Assembly: GCA_016987375.1 (NCBI GenBank)
Contig: PJRA01000412.1
Location: 1-42,762 of the forward strand
DNA from: Brachionus koreanus
Lineage: Eukaryota; Rotifera; Eurotatoria; Ploima; Brachionidae
Length of the DNA: 42,762 nt
Direction: 5' to 3'
Part shown: piece after piece, positions 25,840-34,911 of the stretch
Numbering within the stretch: the stretch's first letter is position 1
How the letters are laid out: each line of letters starts with the position of its first letter
The notes under the pieces: generated by a model
Seen by the model: the letters and a program-made list of their open reading frames with translations, nothing else
Database searches by the model: none
Told to the model about the DNA's origin: nothing
Translations under genes and position numbers: made by a program

Positions 25840-27900
25840 CAAAAATTAAATGGGAAATTTTTGTTAAAAAGAGCGAAATAAAGCAAAAAACTCAAAAATC
25901 TAATTAAGGTTGTCTGATTTAAAAAAAATTTCAAATAATCCTCTAATTTAAGTTCTGAATTAGATAAAGTAAAAAAATATAATTAATTAAATTCAACAAA
26001 AATAAAATTGCTGATGATTCTATCTGTAAAATTTTCATTAAACTGATGTTCAACTATAATAAATATTCTCTTATATCTTTAAAATAATTTAGTTGAAAGT
26101 TATACAAAAAATCGTAAATTTTCAGTTGTGTAATTTACTGAGTTGGCTTCTTTATTAAAAAACCATAAAAAATAAAGCTAAATTTTTTTATTAAAACGAT
26201 CTAAAAAATGTAGCTTAAAAATAACTAAAAAATAAAAAAAAAAACATAACTCAATTGAATAATAAATCTTAAATTTTAAACACATTTATACCAAAATATT
26301 TTCTCCTTATCACCATCTATTGTTCCACTCTGGTCTACGAGACAAACCCAACGTTTTGTATGAATAATCTGCGGAGGTTTGACCACGATTTATAGATTTA
26401 GCACTAGATATCCGACTATTGCAAACACTTGATTTTTGGCTTCGTTTGGTTGATAGACCACTTTTGACCGAGTTTCTAGACAAATTAAAATCAGATAGTC
26501 CCATATTTCTTTCATAATCTTTTAGTTGATTATCTTTGCGAACGTCTTTAGAAGATTTGACGGACAGTAAACGCTTTAGTATTAACTGGTTTTCTTTTTC
26601 TATTCGTTGCTGTTCACGTTGGCGATTTATGGCTGACGAGGTTAATCTAAATGGTCGATTATCTTTTATTTTTCTCAAACCCCTGTTTTCGTTTAAAAAT
26701 TCATTGAACATTGGTCTTTGCTGAGCTTCAATACGAAGCGAATCTGGACCATAGGTCTTTTCACTAAAGCTTGTTGAATTGGTATAATTATTTGTTAAAT
26801 TAAAATTAACTGAGTTTGGTCTGGTATGGCTTTTTTGATGTAGAGCGCTATAAAATGCGCTTCGACCTCGTCTAGCATCTTCATCATCTTCAAATTTGTC
26901 ACATTTCATTTTGATTTTAGTTTCTCTAGGACTTGCTAATGAGCTAACATCAGTCATATCATTGTTAGAATCTTGGGAATCAGCATCAAAATTTTCAATT
27001 AATTTTTTCGAATTCTTTGATCTATTACTGCTTGTTTTAGAATCAGATTCAGAATCAGAGTTCGGTTTTTCGAAATTAGATTGTCGACTCGAAAGCTTTC
27101 TATTGTGTCTTTCTTTATCGATTGGTGGCTTACTTTTTATATTGATTTTAAGAATAGAAGAACCTAAAGTTGTCGACTCGGAATCTGAGTCAGAGTCGAC
27201 TTTATTTTGAAGGTTATCTGGCGAATTTGATCGAGATCCTGATGATGACGAAGATTTTAGAATCCGCCTCTTTCGTTCGCCAACTGATCTCAAATTTCTA
27301 GACCTATTTATTAAACCACCATGGCTCGATTTAGTGCTTTTTGTTATTGTGGAATCAGATGCAGAATCCGAATCAGAGTCCGATTGTGTTATTTCATAAT
27401 TTAAATGTGGCTTTGATTGGGACTTTTTTTTTGAATCCTCATCCGATGATGATTCATCAGTGTTTCTTTTAACACGACTTAAAGAGCGAGACTTTGCACC
27501 AGTTTCTTTTTGTTTGATTGAATTTTGAGTTTTTTCCGAAGAAGACGAGGAAAATGTTCTATTTCGCTGTTTAAAAGAACTCTTTTTTTCATCTTCATCA
27601 CTCGAACTGAAATTTAAACTTTTTGATCCTCTTCTGGACATTTGTATCTATCTTTTCTATAAGATCAGGCAAAAATCTAAAAAAAATTTTTGGTTAAAAT
27701 ATTCTCAGCTCAAAGGCTAATAAAAATCTTTATTTAATAGCTTAATATATGTATTAGACTAAATATGTTCTCTAATAATATTGCCATGGTAACTAAGCAA
27801 TATTTTGCCTACATTCAAGTCTGTTGCTTATATTTGATGCGAAATATTTTGAGTGTATTATAGACCGGCGGTTATTTCTGATTTCATATTGGATTTTTGT
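25840..27900 (-). repeat. Segmental duplication unit A, containing the CFAP97-like gene
   Basis: The DNA from about 25840 to 26360 is closely matched at 33012-33440, and 26193-26360 is also matched at 30796-30970. The 5' flank (about 27642-27830, with TCTAATAATATTGCCATGGTAA) is matched at 33747-33905. This unit holds the full-length gene and is therefore taken as the source of the other two. Confidence 0.75.
26310..27641 (-). CDS. CFAP97/hemingway-like protein, Ser-rich
   Basis: Intronless 443-residue frame. The first two thirds are low-complexity Ser/Asp/Lys (SSSDEDEKKSS, SDSDSASDS, SESDSKTSSNRS), with many potential CK2-type phosphorylation sites. Near residues 330-362 is RPFRLTSSAINRQREQQRIE followed by KENQLILKRL, matching the KIAA1430/CFAP97 signature in which a basic helix ends in IxxEN..LLKRL. 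CFAP97 and fly hemingway are linked to motile cilia and sperm axonemes, so a ciliary role is likely by family. The protein ends in RPEWNNRW. The start ATG at 27641 is the first in frame. The C-terminal third is present in a truncated duplicate at 33375-33746, which supports the reading frame. Confidence 0.78.
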   Translation of the reverse strand: MSRRGSKSLNFSSSDEDEKKSSFKQRNRTFSSSSSEKTQNSIKQKETGAKSRSLSRVKRNTDESSSDEDSKKKSQSKPHLNYEITQSDSDSDSASDSTITKSTKSSHGGLINRSRNLRSVGERKRRILKSSSSSGSRSNSPDNLQNKVDSDSDSESTTLGSSILKINIKSKPPIDKERHNRKLSSRQSNFEKPNSDSESDSKTSSNRSKNSKKLIENFDADSQDSNNDMTDVSSLASPRETKIKMKCDKFEDDEDARRGRSAFYSALHQKSHTRPNSVNFNLTNNYTNSTSFSEKTYGPDSLRIEAQQRPMFNEFLNENRGLRKIKDNRPFRLTSSAINRQREQQRIEKENQLILKRLLSVKSSKDVRKDNQLKDYERNMGLSDFNLSRNSVKSGLSTKRSQKSSVCNSRISSAKSINRGQTSADYSYKTLGLSRRPEWNNRW

Positions 27901-28521
27901 AAGCTTATTTTTAAACTTTAAAAAGAAAAATTAAATAAAAATATATCACCAATTTTACTATTATTCTTCTTAGAAAATATTTTAGAAAATACCTAGTTAG
28001 GTTGGTAAAATAGCCTATTCTTTCCTTTCTGCCTATTGCATCAAAAAATAAAAAAATCTAATTTTTAGTCTTTAAATCAAATAAAAAATATATTTTTAAA
28101 TTTGATTGTTGATGCGATTATAGTTTAAAAACTTAAAAATTTTAATCTTTATTACACATTAAAACTTGAGATAAAACAAATAATGCATTCATCAAAAAGG
28201 TTACTTTAGTATGAAAAGAATATTCTCCTCAATATGCTCTAAAATATTATTATCTAATTAATAAATATTTATTAAATATTATATTGAGTCATAAAACTTA
28301 GCGTTTTTTAAAAAGTTGGATATTTTTGATTTTAGCATCTTAGTAACTCTAAAACTTTAAAGTCATTTAAGTAAAAATAAACACAATTGAATGCTCTTCA
28401 AAATGAAAAGTCTAAATCTTTATTTATTTAGTTCTTAGAAATTTTATATGATGAAAACTTTAAATGAAAATTTTGAAATTTGGCTTACGTTATTAAAAAA
28501 AGTCCTATCAGCAACAGGGGT
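27901..28521. other. AT-rich non-coding stretch with a dispersed repeat
   Basis: Positions 28060-28115 (TCTTTAAATCAAATAAAAAA and TTTGATTGTTG) resemble 36235-36285 next to the inverted-repeat element there. Otherwise no feature is supported. Confidence 0.45.
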
Positions 28522-28599
28522 AACTGCTTGTCCTGTTGTGAAATGGTTGAAACACCTGACATCACTCAAGAGGTCGAGGGTTCAAATTCCTCCTCAGTT
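28522..28599 (+). other. tRNA-derived sequence (pseudo-tRNA or SINE head)
   Basis: A perfect T-arm is visible at 28576-28592: stem GAGGG, seven-base loop TTCAAAT, stem TCCTC (with one G-T pair). The loop region gives a B-box (GGTTCAAATTCC). An A-box-like TGTGAAATGGTTGA lies upstream at about 28537-28550. The outer AACTG (28522-28526) can pair with CAGTT (28595-28599). No proper anticodon stem can be drawn, so it is not a functional tRNA. The frame through it gives SRVQIPP, the well-known false peptide made by translating a tRNA T-arm. tRNA-derived SINEs have this layout. Confidence 0.6.
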
Positions 28600-28799
28600 C
28601 CGGCTGCAAGCGCTTAGGGATAACAACCCGATCGTCCAAGAATTAAAATAGCTTCAAAGAAATCAAATGAACCTATGCTCCTCAAAAAGCATATAAGAAA
28701 AAAAAAAAGAACACCAGTAACTCGTGAAATATGTCTAGTGCAAGATGAAAATTAGCTAAAATTAAAAAGGTTATCAGATTGGTTTGAAATATTTAATAA

Positions 28800-29405
28800 G
28801 GTGAGTCGAGCCTAAGACTGAAATCATTACGTATGAGTAAGTTCCCATATTGCTCGTGGCAAGTTTTGTTTATTGACTCTTATGGTCCAACACCATCGAA
28901 TTCTAATTTGATTGTGATTAAATGCAATAATTTCGGTTTTTCATCAAATATGGGTTACTTTGGGGATACAATGATATATACGTACAATGGTCTACCATTT
29001 AATTTGAGAATTTTTGCAATGTTTTTGCAGTAAGGCACCGATTGATTACACCAAGCCCCAAAGCCAATGGTGAGGTGGAAAAATTTAATTGAAATCTGAC
29101 CAAAAAGATGAGAAACGCAGCAGTAAACGGACTAACTTAATACATTTTTGGGTACATGTAGATCAACTTCACTTTTAACAACTGGAGTATCACTAATTTT
29201 CCGATTTTGCAATACCATTAGGAAAATGGACTTGGGTTTAGAAATGGATATAAGAGAGAGAGAAACACAAGATAAATAAAAGTAAATTCAGCAAATTGGT
29301 AAAAGACGATTTAGTGTTGAATCGGAAACCAAAAGGCAAAGTTTATGATAAAAAAGAGCCAGTCTGAGATACTGAGCCTCTGAAGGTTATTCAATTTAAA
29401 GGAAG
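28800..29405 (+). pseudogene. Ty3/gypsy-type integrase relic
   Basis: Short in-frame and shifted pieces follow the order of an LTR-retrotransposon integrase: MSKFPYCSWQVLFIDSYGPT (core start, with the first catalytic Asp in FID), then a diverged YNGLPFNLRIFAMF (equivalent to the DNG.PF motif; the Asp is replaced by Tyr here), then HRLITPSPKANGEVEKFN with a stop inside the following N-NLTKKMRNAAVNG block, then TTGVSLIFRFCNT and a C-terminal DLVLNRKPKGKVYD. No LTRs or reverse transcriptase were recognised. The region between the core start and the DNG motif is shortened. The relic ends at the junction with a Tc1-like element. Confidence 0.7.
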
Positions 29406-30142
29406 TAAGAAAAGCACCCTTTTTGACTGAGGCGCAGAAGCTTGAGCGTTTTTTATGGTGCTCAAAACATAGGGGCTGTGATTTTAATGGATACATATTT
29501 GTCGACGAGACTATGGTGCGAATGTCATAAAAGCCGATTTATCACCTGAGATTGTCATCTCAATACCCTAAAGCTATTCCGTGTACATCAAAATTTGCTT
29601 CGAAATTGAATATTTTGGGAGGAATGTCTAGCAAAGGACCAACAGAATTTGCGGTAAATCAATTCTCTTTCAAATTTCTTTCTAACCAGTTATAGATTTT
29701 TAAGGAAAACATGGAGTCAGAGCTGTACCGAGAAAATCTTGCCGATTATTTGATTCCATTTGGGGCTAGAATGTATGATTTTATGTTTAAACTATACCAA
29801 GACAATGATCCAAAACATAAGTCTATAGTCTGTAGCAATTTTTTGCAATTAAATGGGGTAACATGGGTAAAATAAACTAGACACTAACAAGATTTTTATT
29901 TTTATCTAAAGACCACACTTCATTTTTAGGTAAAATCACCACCAAAATCTTCAGACCAAAATCCAATTGAACTTTTATGGAGTGAATTAAAAGTGTTTGT
30001 TAGACAAAAGAATATTTTAAGTAACTCGAATCTATTTATTGCTATAAAAGATTTCCAGAAAACTTTAACCCTAATTAAATGTAAAAAGTATCTCCATTTT
30101 TCATTCTCATCATTTTTCGGTAGAATTAAAACTAAATTTTAA
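29406..30142 (+). pseudogene. Tc1-like (DD34E) transposase with two introns, 5'-truncated
   Basis: Readable exons are about 29406-29653, 29696-29866 and 29930-30142. The introns, 42 bp (29654-29695) and 63 bp (29867-29929), are GT-AG and keep the frame. The product shows PFLTEAQKLERFLWC, the first catalytic Asp in YIFVDETMV, GGMSSKGPTEFA joined across intron 1 to IFKENMESELYRENL, the second Asp in YQDNDPKHKS and the Glu in SSDQNPIELLWSELK, with 34 residues between them. One in-frame TAA follows VRMS, and the N-terminal DNA-binding half is missing, so this copy is dead. It abuts the Ty3 relic, which suggests insertion or deletion at the junction. Confidence 0.82.
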
Positions 30143-30430
30143 AGATAATTGAGGTTGTAACTGAAAGAAATGGAGATTGGTCAGATCATTAATTTAGCTT
30201 TTTGTTGTATCAATGTGTAAACTATTTCGTTTTTAATTGTAAAATCAAACCCGTTGGAAATAAATCATCCATTTTTGAATCAATTTGAATTTTTTTTTTG
30301 TTTAAACTAGGCAAAAAATTATAAAAAATCTAAATGTTATTTACATTTTTCATATTGTAAATAAATTATCCATTTTTGACTAAATTTGACTTGTTTTGAC
30401 TTTTATTAAGCTGAAATTACCTTAAATTTA
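30143..30430. other. AT-rich flank between the Tc1-like relic and the MITE
   Basis: Contains two approximate direct repeats (TAAATCATCCATTTTTGA at about 30262 and TAAATTATCCATTTTTGA at about 30361), possibly the remains of the Tc1-like element's 3' end. Nothing else is supported. Confidence 0.4.
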
Positions 30431-30681
30431 CGTATTCCCTCGTTCAATTAAGCTGCACCACAAGTTAAAACACGTCTTTGGACCATGCACCAAAGTTAAA
30501 GTACATCTCGCCCATGCTTTAATGTTGTTAACTTTGAGCGCATGCTCTAATAGCGTAATCACGCGTTTAGGTCCGCATCAAACACTGAAAGCCTTGGTTT
30601 AATGCGTCATCAAGACTCGATTTTAAAGTCGAAAGACGAGTTTTAACTTATGGTGCAGCATAATCGAACGAGTGAATACGG
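30431..30681. mobile_element. 251 bp MITE with ~50 bp terminal inverted repeats
   Basis: The left end reads CGTATTCCCTCGTTCAATTA then AGCTGCACCACAAGTTAAAA, and the right end reversed reads CCGTATTCACTCGTTCGATT then ATGCTGCACCATAAGTTAAA, with matching continuing into CGTCTTT. The element is flanked by TA on both sides (30429-30430 and 30682-30683), consistent with Tc1/mariner-type insertion. The interior is less AT-rich than its surroundings and has further short inverted words. No coding capacity. Confidence 0.8.
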
Positions 30682-30719
30682 TAGATTTTAGTCAAAAATT
30701 AAAAAAATAATTTTTTTCG

Positions 30720-30795
30720 AGTTTCTAGGTTTCTAGGTTAATGCTTTTCAAAAATTTTGGACATTTTGAGTACCAAATTCCACCACGAAAATCGA
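30720..30795 (-). repeat. Fragment of the interspersed repeat, reverse orientation
   Basis: The reverse complement reads GGTACTCAAAATGTCCAAAA TTTTTGAAAA (two adjacent blocks), matching the right part of the repeat at 172-345. It directly precedes the CFAP97 duplicate fragment. Confidence 0.5.
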
Positions 30796-30975
30796 AAACG
30801 ATCTAAAAAATGTAGCTTAAAAATAACTAAAAAATAAAAAAAAACATAACTCAATTGAATAATAAATCTTAAATTTTAATCACATTTATGCCAAAATATT
30901 TTCTCCTTATCAAAATCTATTGTTCCACTCTCGTCTACGATACAAAACCAACTTTGTATCTGAATAATCTAAATC
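30796..30975 (-). repeat. Duplicate fragment B of the CFAP97-like gene's 3' end
   Basis: About 175 bp nearly identical to 33268-33440 and similar to 26193-26360. It covers the 3' flank, the stop codon and the last codons (antisense of REWNNR) and then stops abruptly. It shares the changes that distinguish copy C from the full gene (for example TCTCGTCTACGATACAAAAC), so B and C are closer to each other than to A. Confidence 0.75.
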
Positions 30976-31179
30976 TAAAGTGCAGGAAATTCAAAACTTC
31001 CGTGCTATCTAAATTTCTAATTTTTGACTTCATATTCGTAATCTACGACCTTTAAAACCCTTAATTTGATTTTTTTTTGGGGGGGTCTAAAAAAAAAATT
31101 TGTACCCAGGGGTCTAAAAACAGTCGACCGAATATCGAGTTGTTGGTCTTTGAGACCCTAAATCTATATGATAGAAGAT

Positions 31180-31375
31180 ATATATATAGACAGGTTATAT
31201 CATTTCTGAAAGAGCATAAAATTTTCTAAAAACTCGATTGTTTTAAAATAAAAAAAAGAAGGTGTGCCGATTTTTATAGCTTAAAAATATCAAAAAAATG
31301 CACTTTTTTCCATTTAAATCGAATCTCGTCCCAGGGGTCACTTTTAACCACTTTTTTTTTTACATAATATAAAAC
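31180..31375. repeat. Repeat related to the inverted-repeat element at 35.8-36.2 kb
   Basis: TTTCTGAAAGAGCATAAAAT resembles ATTCTGAAATAGCATAAAAT at 35752-35771, and AAGAAGGTGTGCCGATTTTT resembles the reverse complement of the CCGCCACACCATCTTT area at 36170-36186. It is a diverged relative without obvious paired arms. Just upstream, at 31070-31090, is a run of T followed by seven G. Confidence 0.45.
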
Positions 31376-31479
31376 TAGACAAAATTTGGAACAAATCTAT
31401 GGTTTTACTTTTTTCATTTATTTCTTTATTTTTTGCATATAAAGCAACCAAATCACGTGATAAATTGTTTATTTTGAAT

Positions 31480-32560
31480 ATTTTAATCGTTTAATGGATT
31501 ATGAATTTGAGCTTCTACAATCCACCTAGATTTAGTGACAAGTTTTGATTAATTTGCATCTAGAGTACTTGATTCATTATTTTTACTAGTAAGCCAAGTA
31601 GGCATCTTTGCATTTAGTCTAAAATCTTGTTCTAGATTCTAGATTTTTACAATCTCGGAAATTCTTGTCAAGCAAAAGAATATTTCGGGGCTTTATCGAT
31701 CGTTTTAAATCATCGACATTTTTAAAATATCGAGAAGTACTGTTTACCTAATTGTTTTTTCTAGTCTAAAATAGACCGTAATTCTTAACTATCAGACCAT
31801 TAGTTGTTCAAATAACAAAAAGTTTGACAAGATGTCTTTTTTTCTGGACTTTGATAGTTATATGATGGAATTGATTGCCAGAATTTCGTTCACAATAGCA
31901 TTAGATTCCGTAACAAACTAAAATTAATTGTTATTCTCTATCACAGAAAAGTTCACTGGAAATAATACTGTAATGCATTAACCACTCGTTTCTTGGTTTC
32001 ATATTTTATCTAATGTTAGATGGAACAAAATCTTATAAAAAGGATTCACGAACTAATGGCTTATCTTTCTGACTTCTATTTGGCCTATATCAAAATGAGT
32101 TCCAATTGTGGCTTGATCTGGGACTGTTTTGAACCAAAATAAAAATAAACAATTAAGGCTATTCTACTCGAATTTCTCAATGATCTCATTGAATCGTGAA
32201 AAACTAAAAAAACTGCTTTTTCAATACCAAAATATTTACACAAAGTCCACAACAGATTAAATTCGTAAATTCAGATTTTGACCAAAGTCCACTTTTTGAA
32301 AATATTCTAAATTGTACCAGCCAAGAATCGATATATTTTTTATTTATTTTTGTTTGGTTTTTTACAAAGAGTTAATTGACTTAGGTATCATTATCAAGAA
32401 GATTCGAATCATCAAAATGAGATGAGCAACGTCTTGATCCTGGTGGTATTAATACATTTTTATGAATATAAGTATCAATTTTTGCTTCCATCGAAACGAG
32501 CCTCAATTTGATATTTTTTAAACCTTTCATTATTCTTTTTACAATAACAACAAAGCGTTT
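31480..32560 (-). pseudogene. PIF/Harbinger-type (DDE_Tnp_4-like) transposase relic
   Basis: In broken minus-strand frames the order of motifs matches this family: a basic/Cys segment (IDTYIHKNVLIPPGSRRCSS) near 32420-32490, DFVPSNIR near 32020-32040, KKRHLVKLFVI then TTNGLIVKNYG near 31760-31840, SPEIFFCLTRISEIVKI near 31640-31700, and LNAKMPTWLTSKNNESSTLD then SKLVTKSRWIVEAQIHNPLN near 31500-31620. Stops and frameshifts are frequent, and the catalytic acidic positions are mostly unreadable. Identification rests on the ordered series of short matches to remembered family motifs, so the family is probable rather than certain. Confidence 0.62.
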
Positions 32561-32867
32561 TTATTTATGTTTTTTTAAAGAAACGTTTTTGTAACTTCAT
32601 TGAAATATTTGGCCATGTTATTTTCATTTTTTATTAATTCATTATTCTTCTTTTCTAAGGAAAATAATTTCATGGAATGGAATATCCTCCAAATTATGAT
32701 TAGTTATATTCACTGTTAATTTTTGCAAAAAAATCAAAATTTGTGGATAAGTTTAATGAGGGCCAAAATAAAAGGATAATTTAATTTTTTTAAAAAAAAA
32801 TTATAAATAATGGGTTGGGCTTCAATAATTTCTACAATTACTACAAAGTTTTTTTTTTCATATCCAG

Positions 32868-33000
32868 GGTTCCCAATATTCACCGAATTTGACAATAAAT
32901 TACGTGAAATACAGATTTCTAGAAAACGTCATTTAATGTAAAATATAGTAAATTAACGTAATTTTACGTGAATTGTGGTGAAATCATCGGATCCTAGCAC
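32868..33000 (+). repeat. Interspersed repeat with ACGTAA-rich core, copy 2
   Basis: Matches 220-310 over the TTTCTAGAAAACGTCATTTA and GTAAATTAACGTAATTTTAC blocks. It ends GTGGTGAAATCATCGGATCC, the reverse complement of which resembles the left end of copy 1, suggesting inverted termini. It lies immediately beside CFAP97 duplicate C. Confidence 0.6.
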
Positions 33001-33007
33001 CACTCTA

Positions 33008-33905
33008 AAATAATTTCAAAAATTAAATGGGAAATTTTTGTTTAGAAAGTGCGAAATAAAGCAAAAAACTCAAAAATCTAATTAAAGTTGTCTGATTTTA
33101 AAAAAAATTTCAAATAATCCTCTAATTTAAGTTCTGAATTGGATGAAATAAAAAATTATAATTAATTATATTCAACAAAAATAAAATTGCAGATGATTCA
33201 TTCTGTAAAGTTTACAAACTTTATTAACTAACCATAAAAAATAAAGTTAAATTTTTTTATTAAAACGATCTAAAAATGTAGCTAAAAAATAACTAAAAAT
33301 AAAAAAAAACATAACTCAATTGAATAATAAATCTTAAATTTTAATCACATTTGTGCCAAAATATTTTCTCCTTATCAAAATCTATTGTTCCACTCTCGTC
33401 TACGATACAAAACCAACTTTGTATCTGAATAATCTATATTTCTTTTATTTTGTTTTAGTTGATTATAATTGAGAACCTTTTTTGAAGAAGGGTTTATGGC
33501 AAGTAAACGCTTTTGCATTAACTGATTTTCTTTTTCTATTCGTTGCTGTTCACGTTGGCGATTTATGGCTGGTGCTGGTAATCTAAATGAAACATTATCT
33601 ATTTTTTTACTCAAACCTATATTTTCGTATAAAAATTCATTGACCATTAGTCTTTGCTGAGCTAAAATACGCATCAATTCTCGACCATAGATTTTATCAC
33701 TATAGTTCGGATAGAAACATACACTATTTGGTCTTCTTCTTAACATTTGCTTTTTTTTTTATAAAACCAGGTTTAAATCTAGCAAAAAATCTTTTGATAA
33801 AAATTCTCAGCTTAAAGACTAATAAATGAATTAGACTAAATAAGTTATCTAATAATATTGCCATGGTAATTTAACTGTATTTTGCCTTCATTCATGTTTG
33901 CTGCA
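33008..33905 (-). repeat. Duplicate C of the CFAP97-like gene region, internally deleted
   Basis: Both flanks of the full gene are retained: 33012-33440 matches 25840-26360 with about 110 bp missing, and 33747-33905 matches 27642-27830. Inside, most of the Ser-rich coding part is missing. The unit is in the same orientation as the parent, some 7 kb away, with transposon relics between. Confidence 0.75.
33375..33746 (-). CDS. Truncated CFAP97-like paralogue, intact 123-codon ORF
   Basis: The start MLRR corresponds to the parent's MSRR and is fused directly to RPNSV, which in the parent lies about 270 residues further on. The rest follows the parent: QQRLMVNEFLYEN, FRLPAPAINRQREQQRIEKE, NQLMQKRLLAI and the final RRREWNNRF. 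The low-complexity Ser region is thus removed, but the conserved basic helix (INRQREQQRIEKENQL) is kept and no stop or frameshift has appeared despite many substitutions. It could encode a mini-CFAP97 protein or be a pseudogene that happens to stay open. No evidence of expression is available. Confidence 0.5.
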   Translation of the reverse strand: MLRRRPNSVCFYPNYSDKIYGRELMRILAQQRLMVNEFLYENIGLSKKIDNVSFRLPAPAINRQREQQRIEKENQLMQKRLLAINPSSKKVLNYNQLKQNKRNIDYSDTKLVLYRRREWNNRF

Positions 33906-34358
33906 TTGAATAATTATGCTCAATTAAATTTATAAATTCCTTTGAAACGTTTTACTTAATGGATCGAATAACGTAGAAATATATACTTTTTGTGATTTAA
34001 TTCAATAATTTTTGAGAACGACTCATAATTTATTTTTTTATTATACTTTGTTTCAATAGAGCCATGTTGCAATAATTAGGGATTTTTTAAACATAAATTT
34101 ACAGCTGTCAGTTCGTGCTAGACTAAACATTCTCTTTTTTTTTTCGAAGTAAAAATTGGGTTTAGAAAAATTAGATTTGTATCCACACAAAGTATTTAAA
34201 CGTTCTTTTATAACTTAAACTTTTTTAATTTAAATAAGATTATTAAAAAAATTTAATTCATTTCAAAAAAAAAAAAGTTCAAAAAGTCAATTAATAAATA
34301 TTATTCCTATTGAAAATCGTGAATTGAAATTTTAGCTTCCCAACTTGGTACATGCTAT
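33906..34358. other. AT-rich spacer ending in a hAT target site
   Basis: No gene or repeat is supported. The last 8 bp (34351-34358, CATGCTAT) is the left copy of the target-site duplication of the element that follows. Confidence 0.5.
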
Positions 34359-34645
34359 TAGGGATGTGAAAACTGATCGTAGATTAAACCGGTTCATGAA
34401 ACTGGTTTGTTAATGGTCATAAACTTAATCAGTTTTAAAAAAATTTGAATAAAAATTTAAAATTCTCATTCGATAAAGATGAGTAATTTACATGAGCTAA
34501 GTTAATATTTAAGAAATTTAAATTAAAAATTAATTATTACTTTATTTAAAAAAAAATAATTTCTTACACCGGTTTCACGAACCAGTTACATTTACGAACC
34601 GGTTTTCTTTCAAACCGGATTTATCGAACCGGTTTCCAACCTCTA
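34359..34645. mobile_element. hAT-type MITE with 8 bp target-site duplication
   Basis: The left end reads TAGGGATGTGAAAACTGATC and the right end reversed reads TAGAGGTTGGAAACCGGTTC, imperfect inverted repeats that start TAG as in many hAT elements. CATGCTAT flanks both sides exactly (34351-34358 and 34646-34653). The interior has several AACCGG/CCGGTT words. At 287 bp there is no transposase, so it is non-autonomous. The perfect duplication implies a fairly recent insertion. Confidence 0.85.
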
Positions 34646-34911
34646 CATGCTATACAAAGGAACCGTCTTGAAGGCTGGCAGACCTTTACGACAAGTCATT
34701 TCCGATAAAACTCGATCCGACAATTTTTTTTTTTTAAATTAAATAAAAAAAACTTGACTATTTTTTTTTTTTATTTTTTATAATTATTAATTAATTAAAA
34801 ATAGTAATATAATGAAAAAAAAAAGAAACTGAAATGAACAATAGACTGAAATGACGGACTGAATATCTGAAAATAAATGGACAATAAAAATAAAAAACAA
34901 AAAAAAAGTTG
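34646..34911. other. Spacer between hAT MITE and MULE relic
   Basis: 34650-34725 is less AT-rich and has short open pieces on both strands (for example GLPAFKTVPLYSMYQVGKL on the minus strand once the MITE is ignored), so the MITE may have landed in an older coding relic that I cannot identify. The remainder is homopolymer-rich. Confidence 0.35.

Noticed and set aside
26536..27210. Plus-strand frames inside the CFAP97-like gene
   Set aside because: They are shadows of the Ser/Asp-rich minus-strand gene, whose repeats avoid stops on both strands.
28522..28599. Functional tRNA gene
   Set aside because: The T-arm is perfect, but no anticodon stem-loop or proper D-arm can be drawn.
28448..28651. 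67-codon open frame
   Set aside because: It contains SRVQIPP, the artefact peptide from translating a tRNA T-arm; the DNA is a tRNA-derived repeat.
29311..29496. Minus-strand 61-codon frame
   Set aside because: It overlaps the Ty3 and Tc1 relics, which give recognisable family motifs on the plus strand.
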